64,000 nucleotides of DNA. It comes from Gordius sp. MW1. Lineage: Eukaryota; Nematomorpha; Gordioida; Gordea; Gordiidae. The translations under genes were made by a program, and so were the position numbers. This document shows, one piece after another, positions 22,488-35,388 of this stretch. The stretch covers positions 6,710,501 to 6,774,500 of the forward strand of contig OZ038530.1 of assembly GCA_964036665.1 (NCBI GenBank). Direction: 5' to 3'. The number at the start of each line of letters is the position of its first letter. Position 1 is the stretch's first letter. The notes beneath the pieces were generated by a model that ran no database searches, was not told the origin of the DNA, and was given only the letters and a program-made list of their open reading frames with translations.

Positions 22488-22605
22488 GGTTACGACCATA
22501 TCACGTTGAAAACACCGGTTCCCTTCCGAACACCGAAGTTAAGCAACGTTGAGCCCGGTTAGTACTTGGATGGGTGACCGCTTGGGAATCCCGGGTGTTG
22601 TAACC
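22488..22605 (+). rRNA. 5S rRNA gene, copy 41 (hybrid repeat)
   Basis: Consensus gene. The spacer has A196 and C232 (type of copy 37) but T436 (type of copy 36), so it looks like an exchange product. First repeat of the second 2782-bp module. Confidence 0.97.
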
Positions 22606-23050
22606 TTTTTAAATACTTTTTTGAATCCAGTTACGATCAGGGGCGATCCTTAGCACATAGGGGACGCCGTAGGAATATATTTAAGAATTAATTTTTAATT
22701 TTAAAGCGCCATTTACGGCGATTTAGGGATTTTATAGTATTTTGCGTCGGACAGAATGCTAGGCTAGGTGTCCGCCCTCAACGGAATTCACGTATTGGCG
22801 TCTGAAAGGGAGTGAGTAAATCGAGAACGCGATAATAAAACTGCGTCGAGCTGTATAATTACTACCTAACGATCAAAAAGTTACATATTCAATCAAAAAG
22901 TTACATATTCCTCGCATTGCGTTATTGATTAGGACAAAATACACACATTTCGATGCCCTCCCCTCGATTTTAAATGATAATACATGGGTGGGAAATAAAA
23001 AAGTAGGAATCTTGCCTGATTTATAAGCACAATTTTCGCTTTTAACCAAC

Positions 23051-23168
23051 GGTTACGACCATATCACGTTGAAAACACCGGTTCCCTTCCGAACACCGAA
23101 GTTAAGCAACGTTGAGCCCGGTTAGTACTTGGATGGGTGACCGCTTGGGAATCCCGGGTGTTGTAACC
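23051..23168 (+). rRNA. 5S rRNA gene, copy 42
   Basis: Consensus gene; spacer A196, C232, A512, as in copy 37. Confidence 0.97.
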
Positions 23169-23613
23169 TTTTTAAATACTTTTTTGAATCCAGTTACGAT
23201 CAGGGGCGATCCTTAGCACATAGGGGACGCCGTAGGAATATATTTAAGAATTAATTTTTAATTTTAAAGCGCCATTTACGGCGATTTAGGGATTTTATAG
23301 TATTTTGCGTCGGACAGAATGCTAGGCTAGGTGTCCGCCCTCAACGGAATTCACGTATTGGCGTCTGAAAGGGAGTGAGTAAATCGAGAACGCGATAATA
23401 AAACTGCGTCGAGCTGTATAATTACTACCTAACGATCAAAAAGTTACATATTCAATCAAAAAGTTACATATTCCTCGCATTGCGTCATTGATTAGGACAA
23501 AATACACACATTTCGATGCCCTCCCCTCGATTTTAAATGATAATACATGGGTGGGAAATAAAAAAGTAGGAATCTTGCCTGATTTATAAGCACAATTTTC
23601 GCTTTTAACCAAC

Positions 23614-23728
23614 GGTTACGACATCACGTTGAAAACACCGGTTCCCTTCCGAACACCGAAGTTAAGCAACGTTGAGCCCGGTTAATACTTGGATGGGTGA
23701 CCGCTTGGGAATCCCGGGTGTTGTAAGC
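23614..23728 (+). rRNA. 5S rRNA gene, copy 43 (delta-3 variant, possible pseudogene)
   Basis: Delta-3, G75A, C117G with the 10-bp spacer deletion; 550-bp repeat, as in copy 38. Confidence 0.9.
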
Positions 23729-24163
23729 TTTTTAAATACTTTTTTGAATCCAGTTACGATCAGGGGCGATCCTTAGCACATAGGGGACGCCGTAGGAATA
23801 TATTTGAGAATTAATTTTTAATTTTAAAGCGCCATTTACGGAGATTTAGGGATTTTATAGTATTTTGCGTCGGACAGAATGCTAGGCTAGGTGTCCGCCC
23901 TCAACGGAATTCACGTATTGGCGTCTGAGTAAATCGAGAACGCGATAATAAAACTGCGTCGAGCTGTATAATTACTACCTAACGATCAAAAAGTTACATA
24001 TTCAATCAAAAAGTTACATATTCCTCGCATTGCGTCATTGATTAGGACAAAATACACACATTTCGATGCCCTCCCCTCGATTTTAAATGATAATACATGG
24101 GTGGGAAATAATAAAGTAGGAATCTTGCCTGATTTATAAGCACAATTTTCGCTTTTAACCAAC

Positions 24164-24281
24164 GGTTACGACCATATCACGTTGAAAACACCGGTTCCCT
24201 TCCGAACACCGAAGTTAAGCAACGTTGAGCCCGGTTAGTACTTGGATGGGTGACCGCTTGGGAATCCCGGGTGTTGTAACC
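24164..24281 (+). rRNA. 5S rRNA gene, copy 44
   Basis: Consensus gene; spacer G384, A512, and C at -22 of copy 45. Confidence 0.97.
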
Positions 24282-24726
24282 TTTTTAAATACTTTTTTGA
24301 ATCCAGTTACGATCAGGGGCGATCCTTAGCACATAGGGGACGCCGTAGGAATATATTTGAGAATTAATTTTTAATTTTAAAGCGCCATTTACGGAGATTT
24401 AGGGATTTTATAGTATTTTGCGTCGGACAGAATGCTAGGCTAGGTGTCCGCCCTCAACGGAATTCACGTATTGGCGTCTGAAAGGGAGTGAGTAAATCGA
24501 GAACGCGATAATAAAACTGCGTCGAGCTGTATAATTACTACCTAACGATCAAAAAGTTACATATTCAATCAAAAAGTTACATATTCCTCGCATTGCGTCA
24601 TTGATTAGGACAAAATACACACATTTCGATGCCCTCCCCTCGATTTTAAATGATAATACATGGGTGGGAAATAAAAAAGTAGGAATCTTGCCTGATTTAT
24701 AAGCCCAATTTTCGCTTTTAACCAAC

Positions 24727-24844
24727 GGTTACGACCATATCACGTTGAAAACACCGGTTCCCTTCCGAACACCGAAGTTATGCAACGTTGAGCCCGGTTA
24801 GTACTTGGATGGGTGACCGCTTGGGAATCCCGGGGGTTGTAACC
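24727..24844 (+). rRNA. 5S rRNA gene, copy 45 (A55T, T109G)
   Basis: A55T and T109G; single 20-mer, C248; 543-bp repeat, as in copy 40. Confidence 0.93.
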
Positions 24845-25269
24845 TTTTTAAATACTTTTTTGAATCCAGTTACGATCAGGGGCGATCCTTAGCACATAGG
24901 GGACGCCGTAGGAATATATTTGAGAATTAATTTTTAATTTTAAAGCGCCATTTACGGAGATTTAGGGATTTTACAGTATTTTGCGTCGGACAGAATGCTA
25001 GGCTAGGTGTCCGCCCTCAACGGAATTCACGTATTGGCGTCTGAAAGGGAGTGAGTAAATCGAGAACGCGATAATAAAACTGCGTCGAGCTGTATAATTA
25101 CTCCCTAACAATCAAAAAGTTACATATTCCTCGCATTGCGTCATTGATTAGGACAAAATACACACATTTCGATGCCCTCCCCTCGATTTTAAATGATAAT
25201 ACATGGGTGGGAAATAAAAAAGTAGGAATCTTGCCTGATTTATAAGCACAATTTTCGCTTTTAACCAAC

Positions 25270-25387
25270 GGTTACGACCATATCACGTTGAAAACACCGG
25301 TTCCCTTCCGAACACCGAAGTTAAGCAACGTTGAGCCCGGTTAGTACTTGGATGGGTGACCGCTTGGGAATCCCGGGTGTTGTAACC
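25270..25387 (+). rRNA. 5S rRNA gene, copy 46
   Basis: Consensus gene; spacer has the 10-bp deletion (553-bp repeat), A512 and C at -22 of copy 47. Confidence 0.97.
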
Positions 25388-25822
25388 TTTTTAAATACTT
25401 TTTTGAATCCAGTTACGATCAGGGGCGATCCTTAGCACATAGGGGACGCCGTAGGAATATATTTGAGAATTAATTTTTAATTTTAAAGCGCCATTTACGG
25501 AGATTTAGGGATTTTATAGTATTTTGCGTCGGACAGAATGCTAGGCTAGGTGTCCGCCCTCAACGGAATTCACGTATTGGCGTCTGAGTAAATCGAGAAC
25601 GCGATAATAAAACTGCGTCGAGCTGTATAATTACTACCTAACGATCAAAAAGTTACATATTCAATCAAAAAGTTACATATTCCTCGCATTGCGTCATTGA
25701 TTAGGACAAAATACACACATTTCGATGCCCTCCCCTCGATTTTAAATGATAATACATGGGTGGGAAATAAAAAAGTAGGAATCTTGCCTGATTTATAAGC
25801 CCAATTTTCGCTTTTAACCAAC

Positions 25823-25940
25823 GGTTACGACCATATCACGTTGAAAACACCGGTTCCCTTCCGAACACCGAAGTTATGCAACGTTGAGCCCGGTTAGTAC
25901 TTGGATGGGTGACCGCTTGGGAATCCCGGGTGTTGTAACC
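25823..25940 (+). rRNA. 5S rRNA gene, copy 47 (A55T)
   Basis: A55T without T109G. The spacer ends like copy 35 (G384, A494, T512), so the repeat appears mosaic. Confidence 0.94.
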
Positions 25941-26385
25941 TTTTTAAATACTTTTTTGAATCCAGTTACGATCAGGGGCGATCCTTAGCACATAGGGGAC
26001 GCCGTAGGAATATATTTGAGAATTAATTTTTAATTTTAAAGCGCCATTTACGGAGATTTAGGGATTTTATAGTATTTTGCGTCGGACAGAATGCTAGGCT
26101 AGGTGTCCGCCCTCAACGGAATTCACGTATTGGCGTCTGAAAGGGAGTGAGTAAATCGAGAACGCGATAATAAAACTGCGTCGAGCTGTATAATTACTAC
26201 CTAACGATCAAAAAGTTACATATTCAATCAAAAAGTTACATATTCCTCGCATTGCGTCATTGATTAGGACAAAATACACACATTTCGATGCCCTCCCCTC
26301 GATTTTAAATGATAAAACATGGGTGGGAAATAATAAAGTAGGAATCTTGCCTGATTTATAAGCACAATTTTCGCTTTTAACCAAC

Positions 26386-26503
26386 GGTTACGACCATATC
26401 ACGTTGAAAACACCGGTTCCCTTCCGAACACCGAAGTTAAGCAACGTTGAGCCCGGTTAGTACTTGGATGGGTGACCGCTTGGGAATCCCGGGTGTTGTA
26501 ACC
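26386..26503 (+). rRNA. 5S rRNA gene, copy 48
   Basis: Consensus gene; spacer C133, T436, A512. First repeat of the third 2782-bp module. Confidence 0.97.
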
Positions 26504-26948
26504 TTTTTAAATACTTTCTTGAATCCAGTTACGATCAGGGGCGATCCTTAGCACATAGGGGACGCCGTAGGAATATATTTGAGAATTAATTTTTAATTTT
26601 AAAGCGCCATTTACGGAGATTTAGGGATTTTATAGTATTTTGCGTCGGACAGAATGCTAGGCTAGGTGTCCGCCCTCAACGGAATTCACGTATTGGCGTC
26701 TGAAAGGGAGTGAGTAAATCGAGAACGCGATAATAAAACTGCGTCGAGCTGTATAATTACTACCTAACGATCAAAAAGTTACATATTCAATCAAAAAGTT
26801 ACATATTCCTCGCATTGCGTTATTGATTAGGACAAAATACACACATTTCGATGCCCTCCCCTCGATTTTAAATGATAATACATGGGTGGGAAATAAAAAA
26901 GTAGGAATCTTGCCTGATTTATAAGCACAATTTTCGCTTTTAACCAAC

Positions 26949-27066
26949 GGTTACGACCATATCACGTTGAAAACACCGGTTCCCTTCCGAACACCGAAGT
27001 TAAGCAACGTTGAGCCCGGTTAGTACTTGGATGGGTGACCGCTTGGGAATCCCGGGTGTTGTAACC
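26949..27066 (+). rRNA. 5S rRNA gene, copy 49
   Basis: Consensus gene; spacer A196, C232, A512. Confidence 0.97.
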
Positions 27067-27511
27067 TTTTTAAATACTTTTTTGAATCCAGTTACGATCA
27101 GGGGCGATCCTTAGCACATAGGGGACGCCGTAGGAATATATTTAAGAATTAATTTTTAATTTTAAAGCGCCATTTACGGCGATTTAGGGATTTTATAGTA
27201 TTTTGCGTCGGACAGAATGCTAGGCTAGGTGTCCGCCCTCAACGGAATTCACGTATTGGCGTCTGAAAGGGAGTGAGTAAATCGAGAACGCGATAATAAA
27301 ACTGCGTCGAGCTGTATAATTACTACCTAACGATCAAAAAGTTACATATTCAATCAAAAAGTTACATATTCCTCGCATTGCGTCATTGATTAGGACAAAA
27401 TACACACATTTCGATGCCCTCCCCTCGATTTTAAATGATAATACATGGGTGGGAAATAAAAAAGTAGGAATCTTGCCTGATTTATAAGCACAATTTTCGC
27501 TTTTAACCAAC

Positions 27512-27626
27512 GGTTACGACATCACGTTGAAAACACCGGTTCCCTTCCGAACACCGAAGTTAAGCAACGTTGAGCCCGGTTAATACTTGGATGGGTGACC
27601 GCTTGGGAATCCCGGGTGTTGTAAGC
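27512..27626 (+). rRNA. 5S rRNA gene, copy 50 (delta-3 variant, possible pseudogene)
   Basis: Delta-3, G75A, C117G with the 10-bp spacer deletion, plus a private AATCAAGT for AATAAAGT near +514. Confidence 0.9.
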
Positions 27627-28061
27627 TTTTTAAATACTTTTTTGAATCCAGTTACGATCAGGGGCGATCCTTAGCACATAGGGGACGCCGTAGGAATATA
27701 TTTGAGAATTAATTTTTAATTTTAAAGCGCCATTTACGGAGATTTAGGGATTTTATAGTATTTTGCGTCGGACAGAATGCTAGGCTAGGTGTCCGCCCTC
27801 AACGGAATTCACGTATTGGCGTCTGAGTAAATCGAGAACGCGATAATAAAACTGCGTCGAGCTGTATAATTACTACCTAACGATCAAAAAGTTACATATT
27901 CAATCAAAAAGTTACATATTCCTCGCATTGCGTCATTGATTAGGACAAAATACACACATTTCGATGCCCTCCCCTCGATTTTAAATGATAATACATGGGT
28001 GGGAAATAATCAAGTAGGAATCTTGCCTGATTTATAAGCACAATTTTCGCTTTTAACCAAC

Positions 28062-28179
28062 GGTTACGACCATATCACGTTGAAAACACCGGTTCCCTTC
28101 CGAACACCGAAGTTAAGCAACGTTGAGCCCGGTTAGTACTTGGATGGGTGACCGCTTGGGAATCCCGGGTGTTGTAACC
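28062..28179 (+). rRNA. 5S rRNA gene, copy 51
   Basis: Consensus gene; spacer G384, A512 and C at -22 of copy 52. Confidence 0.97.
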
Positions 28180-28624
28180 TTTTTAAATACTTTTTTGAAT
28201 CCAGTTACGATCAGGGGCGATCCTTAGCACATAGGGGACGCCGTAGGAATATATTTGAGAATTAATTTTTAATTTTAAAGCGCCATTTACGGAGATTTAG
28301 GGATTTTATAGTATTTTGCGTCGGACAGAATGCTAGGCTAGGTGTCCGCCCTCAACGGAATTCACGTATTGGCGTCTGAAAGGGAGTGAGTAAATCGAGA
28401 ACGCGATAATAAAACTGCGTCGAGCTGTATAATTACTACCTAACGATCAAAAAGTTACATATTCAATCAAAAAGTTACATATTCCTCGCATTGCGTCATT
28501 GATTAGGACAAAATACACACATTTCGATGCCCTCCCCTCGATTTTAAATGATAATACATGGGTGGGAAATAAAAAAGTAGGAATCTTGCCTGATTTATAA
28601 GCCCAATTTTCGCTTTTAACCAAC

Positions 28625-28742
28625 GGTTACGACCATATCACGTTGAAAACACCGGTTCCCTTCCGAACACCGAAGTTATGCAACGTTGAGCCCGGTTAGT
28701 ACTTGGATGGGTGACCGCTTGGGAATCCCGGGGGTTGTAACC
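28625..28742 (+). rRNA. 5S rRNA gene, copy 52 (A55T, T109G)
   Basis: A55T and T109G; single 20-mer, C248; last repeat of the third 2782-bp module. Confidence 0.93.
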
Positions 28743-29167
28743 TTTTTAAATACTTTTTTGAATCCAGTTACGATCAGGGGCGATCCTTAGCACATAGGGG
28801 ACGCCGTAGGAATATATTTGAGAATTAATTTTTAATTTTAAAGCGCCATTTACGGAGATTTAGGGATTTTACAGTATTTTGCGTCGGACAGAATGCTAGG
28901 CTAGGTGTCCGCCCTCAACGGAATTCACGTATTGGCGTCTGAAAGGGAGTGAGTAAATCGAGAACGCGATAATAAAACTGCGTCGAGCTGTATAATTACT
29001 CCCTAACAATCAAAAAGTTACATATTCCTCGCATTGCGTCATTGATTAGGACAAAATACACACATTTCGATGCCCTCCCCTCGATTTTAAATGATAATAC
29101 ATGGGTGGGAAATAAAAAAGTAGGAATCTTGCCTGATTTATAAGCACAATTTTCGCTTTTAACCAAC

Positions 29168-29285
29168 GGTTACGACCATATCACGTTGAAAACACCGGTT
29201 CCCTTCCGAACACCGAAGTTAAGCAACGTTGAGCCCGGTTAGTACTTGGATGGGTGACCGCTTGGGAATCCCGGGTGTTGTAACC
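29168..29285 (+). rRNA. 5S rRNA gene, copy 53
   Basis: Consensus gene; 10-bp spacer deletion and C at -22 of copy 54. First repeat of a 1659-bp three-repeat module. Confidence 0.97.
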
Positions 29286-29720
29286 TTTTTAAATACTTTT
29301 TTGAATCCAGTTACGATCAGGGGCGATCCTTAGCACATAGGGGACGCCGTAGGAATATATTTGAGAATTAATTTTTAATTTTAAAGCGCCATTTACGGAG
29401 ATTTAGGGATTTTATAGTATTTTGCGTCGGACAGAATGCTAGGCTAGGTGTCCGCCCTCAACGGAATTCACGTATTGGCGTCTGAGTAAATCGAGAACGC
29501 GATAATAAAACTGCGTCGAGCTGTATAATTACTACCTAACGATCAAAAAGTTACATATTCAATCAAAAAGTTACATATTCCTCGCATTGCGTCATTGATT
29601 AGGACAAAATACACACATTTCGATGCCCTCCCCTCGATTTTAAATGATAATACATGGGTGGGAAATAAAAAAGTAGGAATCTTGCCTGATTTATAAGCCC
29701 AATTTTCGCTTTTAACCAAC

Positions 29721-29838
29721 GGTTACGACCATATCACGTTGAAAACACCGGTTCCCTTCCGAACACCGAAGTTATGCAACGTTGAGCCCGGTTAGTACTT
29801 GGATGGGTGACCGCTTGGGAATCCCGGGTGTTGTAACC
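29721..29838 (+). rRNA. 5S rRNA gene, copy 54 (A55T)
   Basis: A55T only; spacer GAACACG, G384, two 20-mers, A512, and C at -22 of copy 55. Confidence 0.94.
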
Positions 29839-30283
29839 TTTTTAAATACTTTTTTGAATCCAGTTACGATCAGGGGCGATCCTTAGCACATAGGGGACGC
29901 CGTAGGAATATATTTGAGAATTAATTTTTAATTTTAAAGCGCCATTTACGGAGATTTAGGGATTTTATAGTATTTTGCGTCGGACAGAATGCTAGGCTAG
30001 GTGTCCGCCCTCAACGGAATTCACGTATTGGCGTCTGAAAGGGAGTGAGTAAATCGAGAACACGATAATAAAACTGCGTCGAGCTGTATAATTACTACCT
30101 AACGATCAAAAAGTTACATATTCAATCAAAAAGTTACATATTCCTCGCATTGCGTCATTGATTAGGACAAAATACACACATTTCGATGCCCTCCCCTCGA
30201 TTTTAAATGATAATACATGGGTGGGAAATAAAAAAGTAGGAATCTTGCCTGATTTATAAGCCCAATTTTCGCTTTTAACCAAC

Positions 30284-30401
30284 GGTTACGACCATATCAC
30301 GTTGAAAACACCGGTTCCCTTCCGAACACCGAAGTTATGCAACGTTGAGCCCGGTTAGTACTTGGATGGGTGACCGCTTGGGAATCCCGGGGGTTGTAAC
30401 C
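30284..30401 (+). rRNA. 5S rRNA gene, copy 55 (A55T, T109G)
   Basis: A55T and T109G; single 20-mer, C248; 543-bp repeat. Follows another A55T gene directly. Confidence 0.93.
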
Positions 30402-30826
30402 TTTTTAAATACTTTTTTGAATCCAGTTACGATCAGGGGCGATCCTTAGCACATAGGGGACGCCGTAGGAATATATTTGAGAATTAATTTTTAATTTTAA
30501 AGCGCCATTTACGGAGATTTAGGGATTTTACAGTATTTTGCGTCGGACAGAATGCTAGGCTAGGTGTCCGCCCTCAACGGAATTCACGTATTGGCGTCTG
30601 AAAGGGAGTGAGTAAATCGAGAACGCGATAATAAAACTGCGTCGAGCTGTATAATTACTCCCTAACAATCAAAAAGTTACATATTCCTCGCATTGCGTCA
30701 TTGATTAGGACAAAATACACACATTTCGATGCCCTCCCCTCGATTTTAAATGATAATACATGGGTGGGAAATAAAAAAGTAGGAATCTTGCCTGATTTAT
30801 AAGCACAATTTTCGCTTTTAACCAAC

Positions 30827-30944
30827 GGTTACGACCGTATCACGTTGAAAACACCGGTTCCCTTCCGAACACCGAAGTTAAGCAACGTTGAGCCCGGTTA
30901 GTACTTGGATGGGTGACCGCTTGGGAATCCCGGGTGTTGTAACC
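30827..30944 (+). rRNA. 5S rRNA gene, copy 56 (A11G)
   Basis: One change, A11G (GACCGTATC), in the loop joining helices I and II. The spacer has the 10-bp deletion and T512. Copy 113 is identical in these features. Confidence 0.95.
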
Positions 30945-31379
30945 TTTTTAAATACTTTTTTGAATCCAGTTACGATCAGGGGCGATCCTTAGCACATAGG
31001 GGACGCCGTAGGAATATATTTGAGAATTAATTTTTAATTTTAAAGCGCCATTTACGGAGATTTAGGGATTTTATAGTATTTTGCGTCGGACAGAATGCTA
31101 GGCTAGGTGTCCGCCCTCAACGGAATTCACGTATTGGCGTCTGAGTAAATCGAGAACGCGATAATAAAACTGCGTCGAGCTGTATAATTACTACCTAACG
31201 ATCAAAAAGTTACATATTCAATCAAAAAGTTACATATTCCTCGCATTGCGTCATTGATTAGGACAAAATACACACATTTCGATGCCCTCCCCTCGATTTT
31301 AAATGATAATACATGGGTGGGAAATAATAAAGTAGGAATCTTGCCTGATTTATAAGCACAATTTTCGCTTTTAACCAAC

Positions 31380-31497
31380 GGTTACGACCATATCACGTTG
31401 AAAACACCGGTTCCCTTCCGAACACCGAAGTTAAGCAACGTTGAGCCCGGTTAGTACTTGGATGGGTGACCGCTTGGGAATCCCGGGTGTTGTAACC
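31380..31497 (+). rRNA. 5S rRNA gene, copy 57
   Basis: Consensus gene; spacer G384, A512, A at -22 of the next gene. Confidence 0.97.
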
Positions 31498-31942
31498 TTT
31501 TTAAATACTTTTTTGAATCCAGTTACGATCAGGGGCGATCCTTAGCACATAGGGGACGCCGTAGGAATATATTTGAGAATTAATTTTTAATTTTAAAGCG
31601 CCATTTACGGAGATTTAGGGATTTTATAGTATTTTGCGTCGGACAGAATGCTAGGCTAGGTGTCCGCCCTCAACGGAATTCACGTATTGGCGTCTGAAAG
31701 GGAGTGAGTAAATCGAGAACGCGATAATAAAACTGCGTCGAGCTGTATAATTACTACCTAACGATCAAAAAGTTACATATTCAATCAAAAAGTTACATAT
31801 TCCTCGCATTGCGTCATTGATTAGGACAAAATACACACATTTCGATGCCCTCCCCTCGATTTTAAATGATAATACATGGGTGGGAAATAAAAAAGTAGGA
31901 ATCTTGCCTGATTTATAAGCACAATTTTCGCTTTTAACCAAC

Positions 31943-32060
31943 GGTTACGACCATATCACGTTGAAAACACCGGTTCCCTTCCGAACACCGAAGTTAAGCA
32001 ACGTTGAGCCCGGTTAGTACTTGGATGGGTGACCGCTTGGGAATCCCGGGTGTTGTAACC
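31943..32060 (+). rRNA. 5S rRNA gene, copy 58
   Basis: Consensus gene; spacer private TTTGATAAT near +198, and T436. Confidence 0.97.
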
Positions 32061-32505
32061 TTTTTAAATACTTTTTTGAATCCAGTTACGATCAGGGGCG
32101 ATCCTTAGCACATAGGGGACGCCGTAGGAATATATTTGATAATTAATTTTTAATTTTAAAGCGCCATTTACGGAGATTTAGGGATTTTATAGTATTTTGC
32201 GTCGGACAGAATGCTAGGCTAGGTGTCCGCCCTCAACGGAATTCACGTATTGGCGTCTGAAAGGGAGTGAGTAAATCGAGAACGCGATAATAAAACTGCG
32301 TCGAGCTGTATAATTACTACCTAACGATCAAAAAGTTACATATTCAATCAAAAAGTTACATATTCCTCGCATTGCGTTATTGATTAGGACAAAATACACA
32401 CATTTCGATGCCCTCCCCTCGATTTTAAATGATAATACATGGGTGGGAAATAAAAAAGTAGGAATCTTGCCTGATTTATAAGCACAATTTTCGCTTTTAA
32501 CCAAC

Positions 32506-32623
32506 GGTTACGACCATATCACGTTGAAAACACCGGTTCCCTTCCGAACACCGAAGTTAAGCAACGTTGAGCCCGGTTAGTACTTGGATGGGTGACCGCT
32601 TGGGAATCCCGGGTGTTGTAACC
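32506..32623 (+). rRNA. 5S rRNA gene, copy 59
   Basis: Consensus gene; spacer C232, GTTAGAATC for GTAGGAATC near +517, and C at -22 of copy 60. Confidence 0.97.
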
Positions 32624-33068
32624 TTTTTAAATACTTTTTTGAATCCAGTTACGATCAGGGGCGATCCTTAGCACATAGGGGACGCCGTAGGAATATATTT
32701 GAGAATTAATTTTTAATTTTAAAGCGCCATTTACGGCGATTTAGGGATTTTATAGTATTTTGCGTCGGACAGAATGCTAGGCTAGGTGTCCGCCCTCAAC
32801 GGAATTCACGTATTGGCGTCTGAAAGGGAGTGAGTAAATCGAGAACGCGATAATAAAACTGCGTCGAGCTGTATAATTACTACCTAACGATCAAAAAGTT
32901 ACATATTCAATCAAAAAGTTACATATTCCTCGCATTGCGTCATTGATTAGGACAAAATACACACATTTCGATGCCCTCCCCTCGATTTTAAATGATAATA
33001 CATGGGTGGGAAATAAAAAAGTTAGAATCTTGCCTGATTTATAAGCCCAATTTTCGCTTTTAACCAAC

Positions 33069-33186
33069 GGTTACGACCATATCACGTTGAAAACACCGGT
33101 TCCCTTCCGAACACCGAAGTTATGCAACGTTGAGCCCGGTTAGTACTTGGATGGGTGACCGCTTGGGAATCCCGGGGGTTGTAACC
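33069..33186 (+). rRNA. 5S rRNA gene, copy 60 (A55T, T109G)
   Basis: A55T and T109G; single 20-mer, C248; 543-bp repeat. Confidence 0.93.
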
Positions 33187-33611
33187 TTTTTAAATACTTT
33201 TTTGAATCCAGTTACGATCAGGGGCGATCCTTAGCACATAGGGGACGCCGTAGGAATATATTTGAGAATTAATTTTTAATTTTAAAGCGCCATTTACGGA
33301 GATTTAGGGATTTTACAGTATTTTGCGTCGGACAGAATGCTAGGCTAGGTGTCCGCCCTCAACGGAATTCACGTATTGGCGTCTGAAAGGGAGTGAGTAA
33401 ATCGAGAACGCGATAATAAAACTGCGTCGAGCTGTATAATTACTCCCTAACAATCAAAAAGTTACATATTCCTCGCATTGCGTCATTGATTAGGACAAAA
33501 TACACACATTTCGATGCCCTCCCCTCGATTTTAAATGATAATACATGGGTGGGAAATAAAAAAGTAGGAATCTTGCCTGATTTATAAGCACAATTTTCGC
33601 TTTTAACCAAC

Positions 33612-33729
33612 GGTTACGACCATATCACGTTGAAAACACCGGTTCCCTTCCGAACACCGAAGTTAAGCAACGTTGAGCCCGGTTAGTACTTGGATGGGTG
33701 ACCGCTTGGGAATCCCGGGTGTTGTAACC
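33612..33729 (+). rRNA. 5S rRNA gene, copy 61
   Basis: Consensus gene; 10-bp spacer deletion, C at -22 of copy 62. First repeat of the second 1659-bp module. Confidence 0.97.
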
Positions 33730-34164
33730 TTTTTAAATACTTTTTTGAATCCAGTTACGATCAGGGGCGATCCTTAGCACATAGGGGACGCCGTAGGAAT
33801 ATATTTGAGAATTAATTTTTAATTTTAAAGCGCCATTTACGGAGATTTAGGGATTTTATAGTATTTTGCGTCGGACAGAATGCTAGGCTAGGTGTCCGCC
33901 CTCAACGGAATTCACGTATTGGCGTCTGAGTAAATCGAGAACGCGATAATAAAACTGCGTCGAGCTGTATAATTACTACCTAACGATCAAAAAGTTACAT
34001 ATTCAATCAAAAAGTTACATATTCCTCGCATTGCGTCATTGATTAGGACAAAATACACACATTTCGATGCCCTCCCCTCGATTTTAAATGATAATACATG
34101 GGTGGGAAATAAAAAAGTAGGAATCTTGCCTGATTTATAAGCCCAATTTTCGCTTTTAACCAAC

Positions 34165-34282
34165 GGTTACGACCATATCACGTTGAAAACACCGGTTCCC
34201 TTCCGAACACCGAAGTTATGCAACGTTGAGCCCGGTTAGTACTTGGATGGGTGACCGCTTGGGAATCCCGGGTGTTGTAACC
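34165..34282 (+). rRNA. 5S rRNA gene, copy 62 (A55T)
   Basis: A55T only; spacer C232 and GTTAGAATC as in copy 59, with C at -22 of copy 63, so the repeat combines a copy 54-like gene with a copy 59-like spacer. Confidence 0.94.
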
Positions 34283-34727
34283 TTTTTAAATACTTTTTTG
34301 AATCCAGTTACGATCAGGGGCGATCCTTAGCACATAGGGGACGCCGTAGGAATATATTTGAGAATTAATTTTTAATTTTAAAGCGCCATTTACGGCGATT
34401 TAGGGATTTTATAGTATTTTGCGTCGGACAGAATGCTAGGCTAGGTGTCCGCCCTCAACGGAATTCACGTATTGGCGTCTGAAAGGGAGTGAGTAAATCG
34501 AGAACGCGATAATAAAACTGCGTCGAGCTGTATAATTACTACCTAACGATCAAAAAGTTACATATTCAATCAAAAAGTTACATATTCCTCGCATTGCGTC
34601 ATTGATTAGGACAAAATACACACATTTCGATGCCCTCCCCTCGATTTTAAATGATAATACATGGGTGGGAAATAAAAAAGTTAGAATCTTGCCTGATTTA
34701 TAAGCCCAATTTTCGCTTTTAACCAAC

Positions 34728-34845
34728 GGTTACGACCATATCACGTTGAAAACACCGGTTCCCTTCCGAACACCGAAGTTATGCAACGTTGAGCCCGGTT
34801 AGTACTTGGATGGGTGACCGCTTGGGAATCCCGGGGGTTGTAACC
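34728..34845 (+). rRNA. 5S rRNA gene, copy 63 (A55T, T109G)
   Basis: A55T and T109G; single 20-mer, C248; 543-bp repeat. Confidence 0.93.
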
Positions 34846-35270
34846 TTTTTAAATACTTTTTTGAATCCAGTTACGATCAGGGGCGATCCTTAGCACATAG
34901 GGGACGCCGTAGGAATATATTTGAGAATTAATTTTTAATTTTAAAGCGCCATTTACGGAGATTTAGGGATTTTACAGTATTTTGCGTCGGACAGAATGCT
35001 AGGCTAGGTGTCCGCCCTCAACGGAATTCACGTATTGGCGTCTGAAAGGGAGTGAGTAAATCGAGAACGCGATAATAAAACTGCGTCGAGCTGTATAATT
35101 ACTCCCTAACAATCAAAAAGTTACATATTCCTCGCATTGCGTCATTGATTAGGACAAAATACACACATTTCGATGCCCTCCCCTCGATTTTAAATGATAA
35201 TACATGGGTGGGAAATAAAAAAGTAGGAATCTTGCCTGATTTATAAGCACAATTTTCGCTTTTAACCAAC

Positions 35271-35388
35271 GGTTACGACCATATCACGTTGAAAACACCG
35301 GTTCCCTTCCGAACACCGAAGTTAAGCAACGTTGAGCCCGGTTAGTACTTGGATGGGTGACCGCTTGGGAATCCCGGGTGTTGTAACC
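35271..35388 (+). rRNA. 5S rRNA gene, copy 64
   Basis: Consensus gene; 10-bp spacer deletion, C at -22 of copy 65. First repeat of the third 1659-bp module. Confidence 0.97.

Larger units (their letters stand above)
22488..25269 (+). repeat. 2782-bp higher-order module 2 (copies 41-45)
   Basis: Directly follows module 1 in tandem. Its first repeat is a hybrid with A196/C232 plus T436. Confidence 0.92.
26386..29167 (+). repeat. 2782-bp higher-order module 3 (copies 48-52)
   Basis: Same order and length as module 1; separated from module 2 by copies 46-47. Confidence 0.92.
29168..30826 (+). repeat. 1659-bp three-repeat module a (copies 53-55)
   Basis: Order: 10-bp-deletion repeat (553), A55T gene (563), A55T/T109G gene (543). 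Confidence 0.9.
33612..35270 (+). repeat. 1659-bp three-repeat module b (copies 61-63)
   Basis: Same order and length as copies 53-55; the middle repeat has a copy 59-like spacer. Confidence 0.9.
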
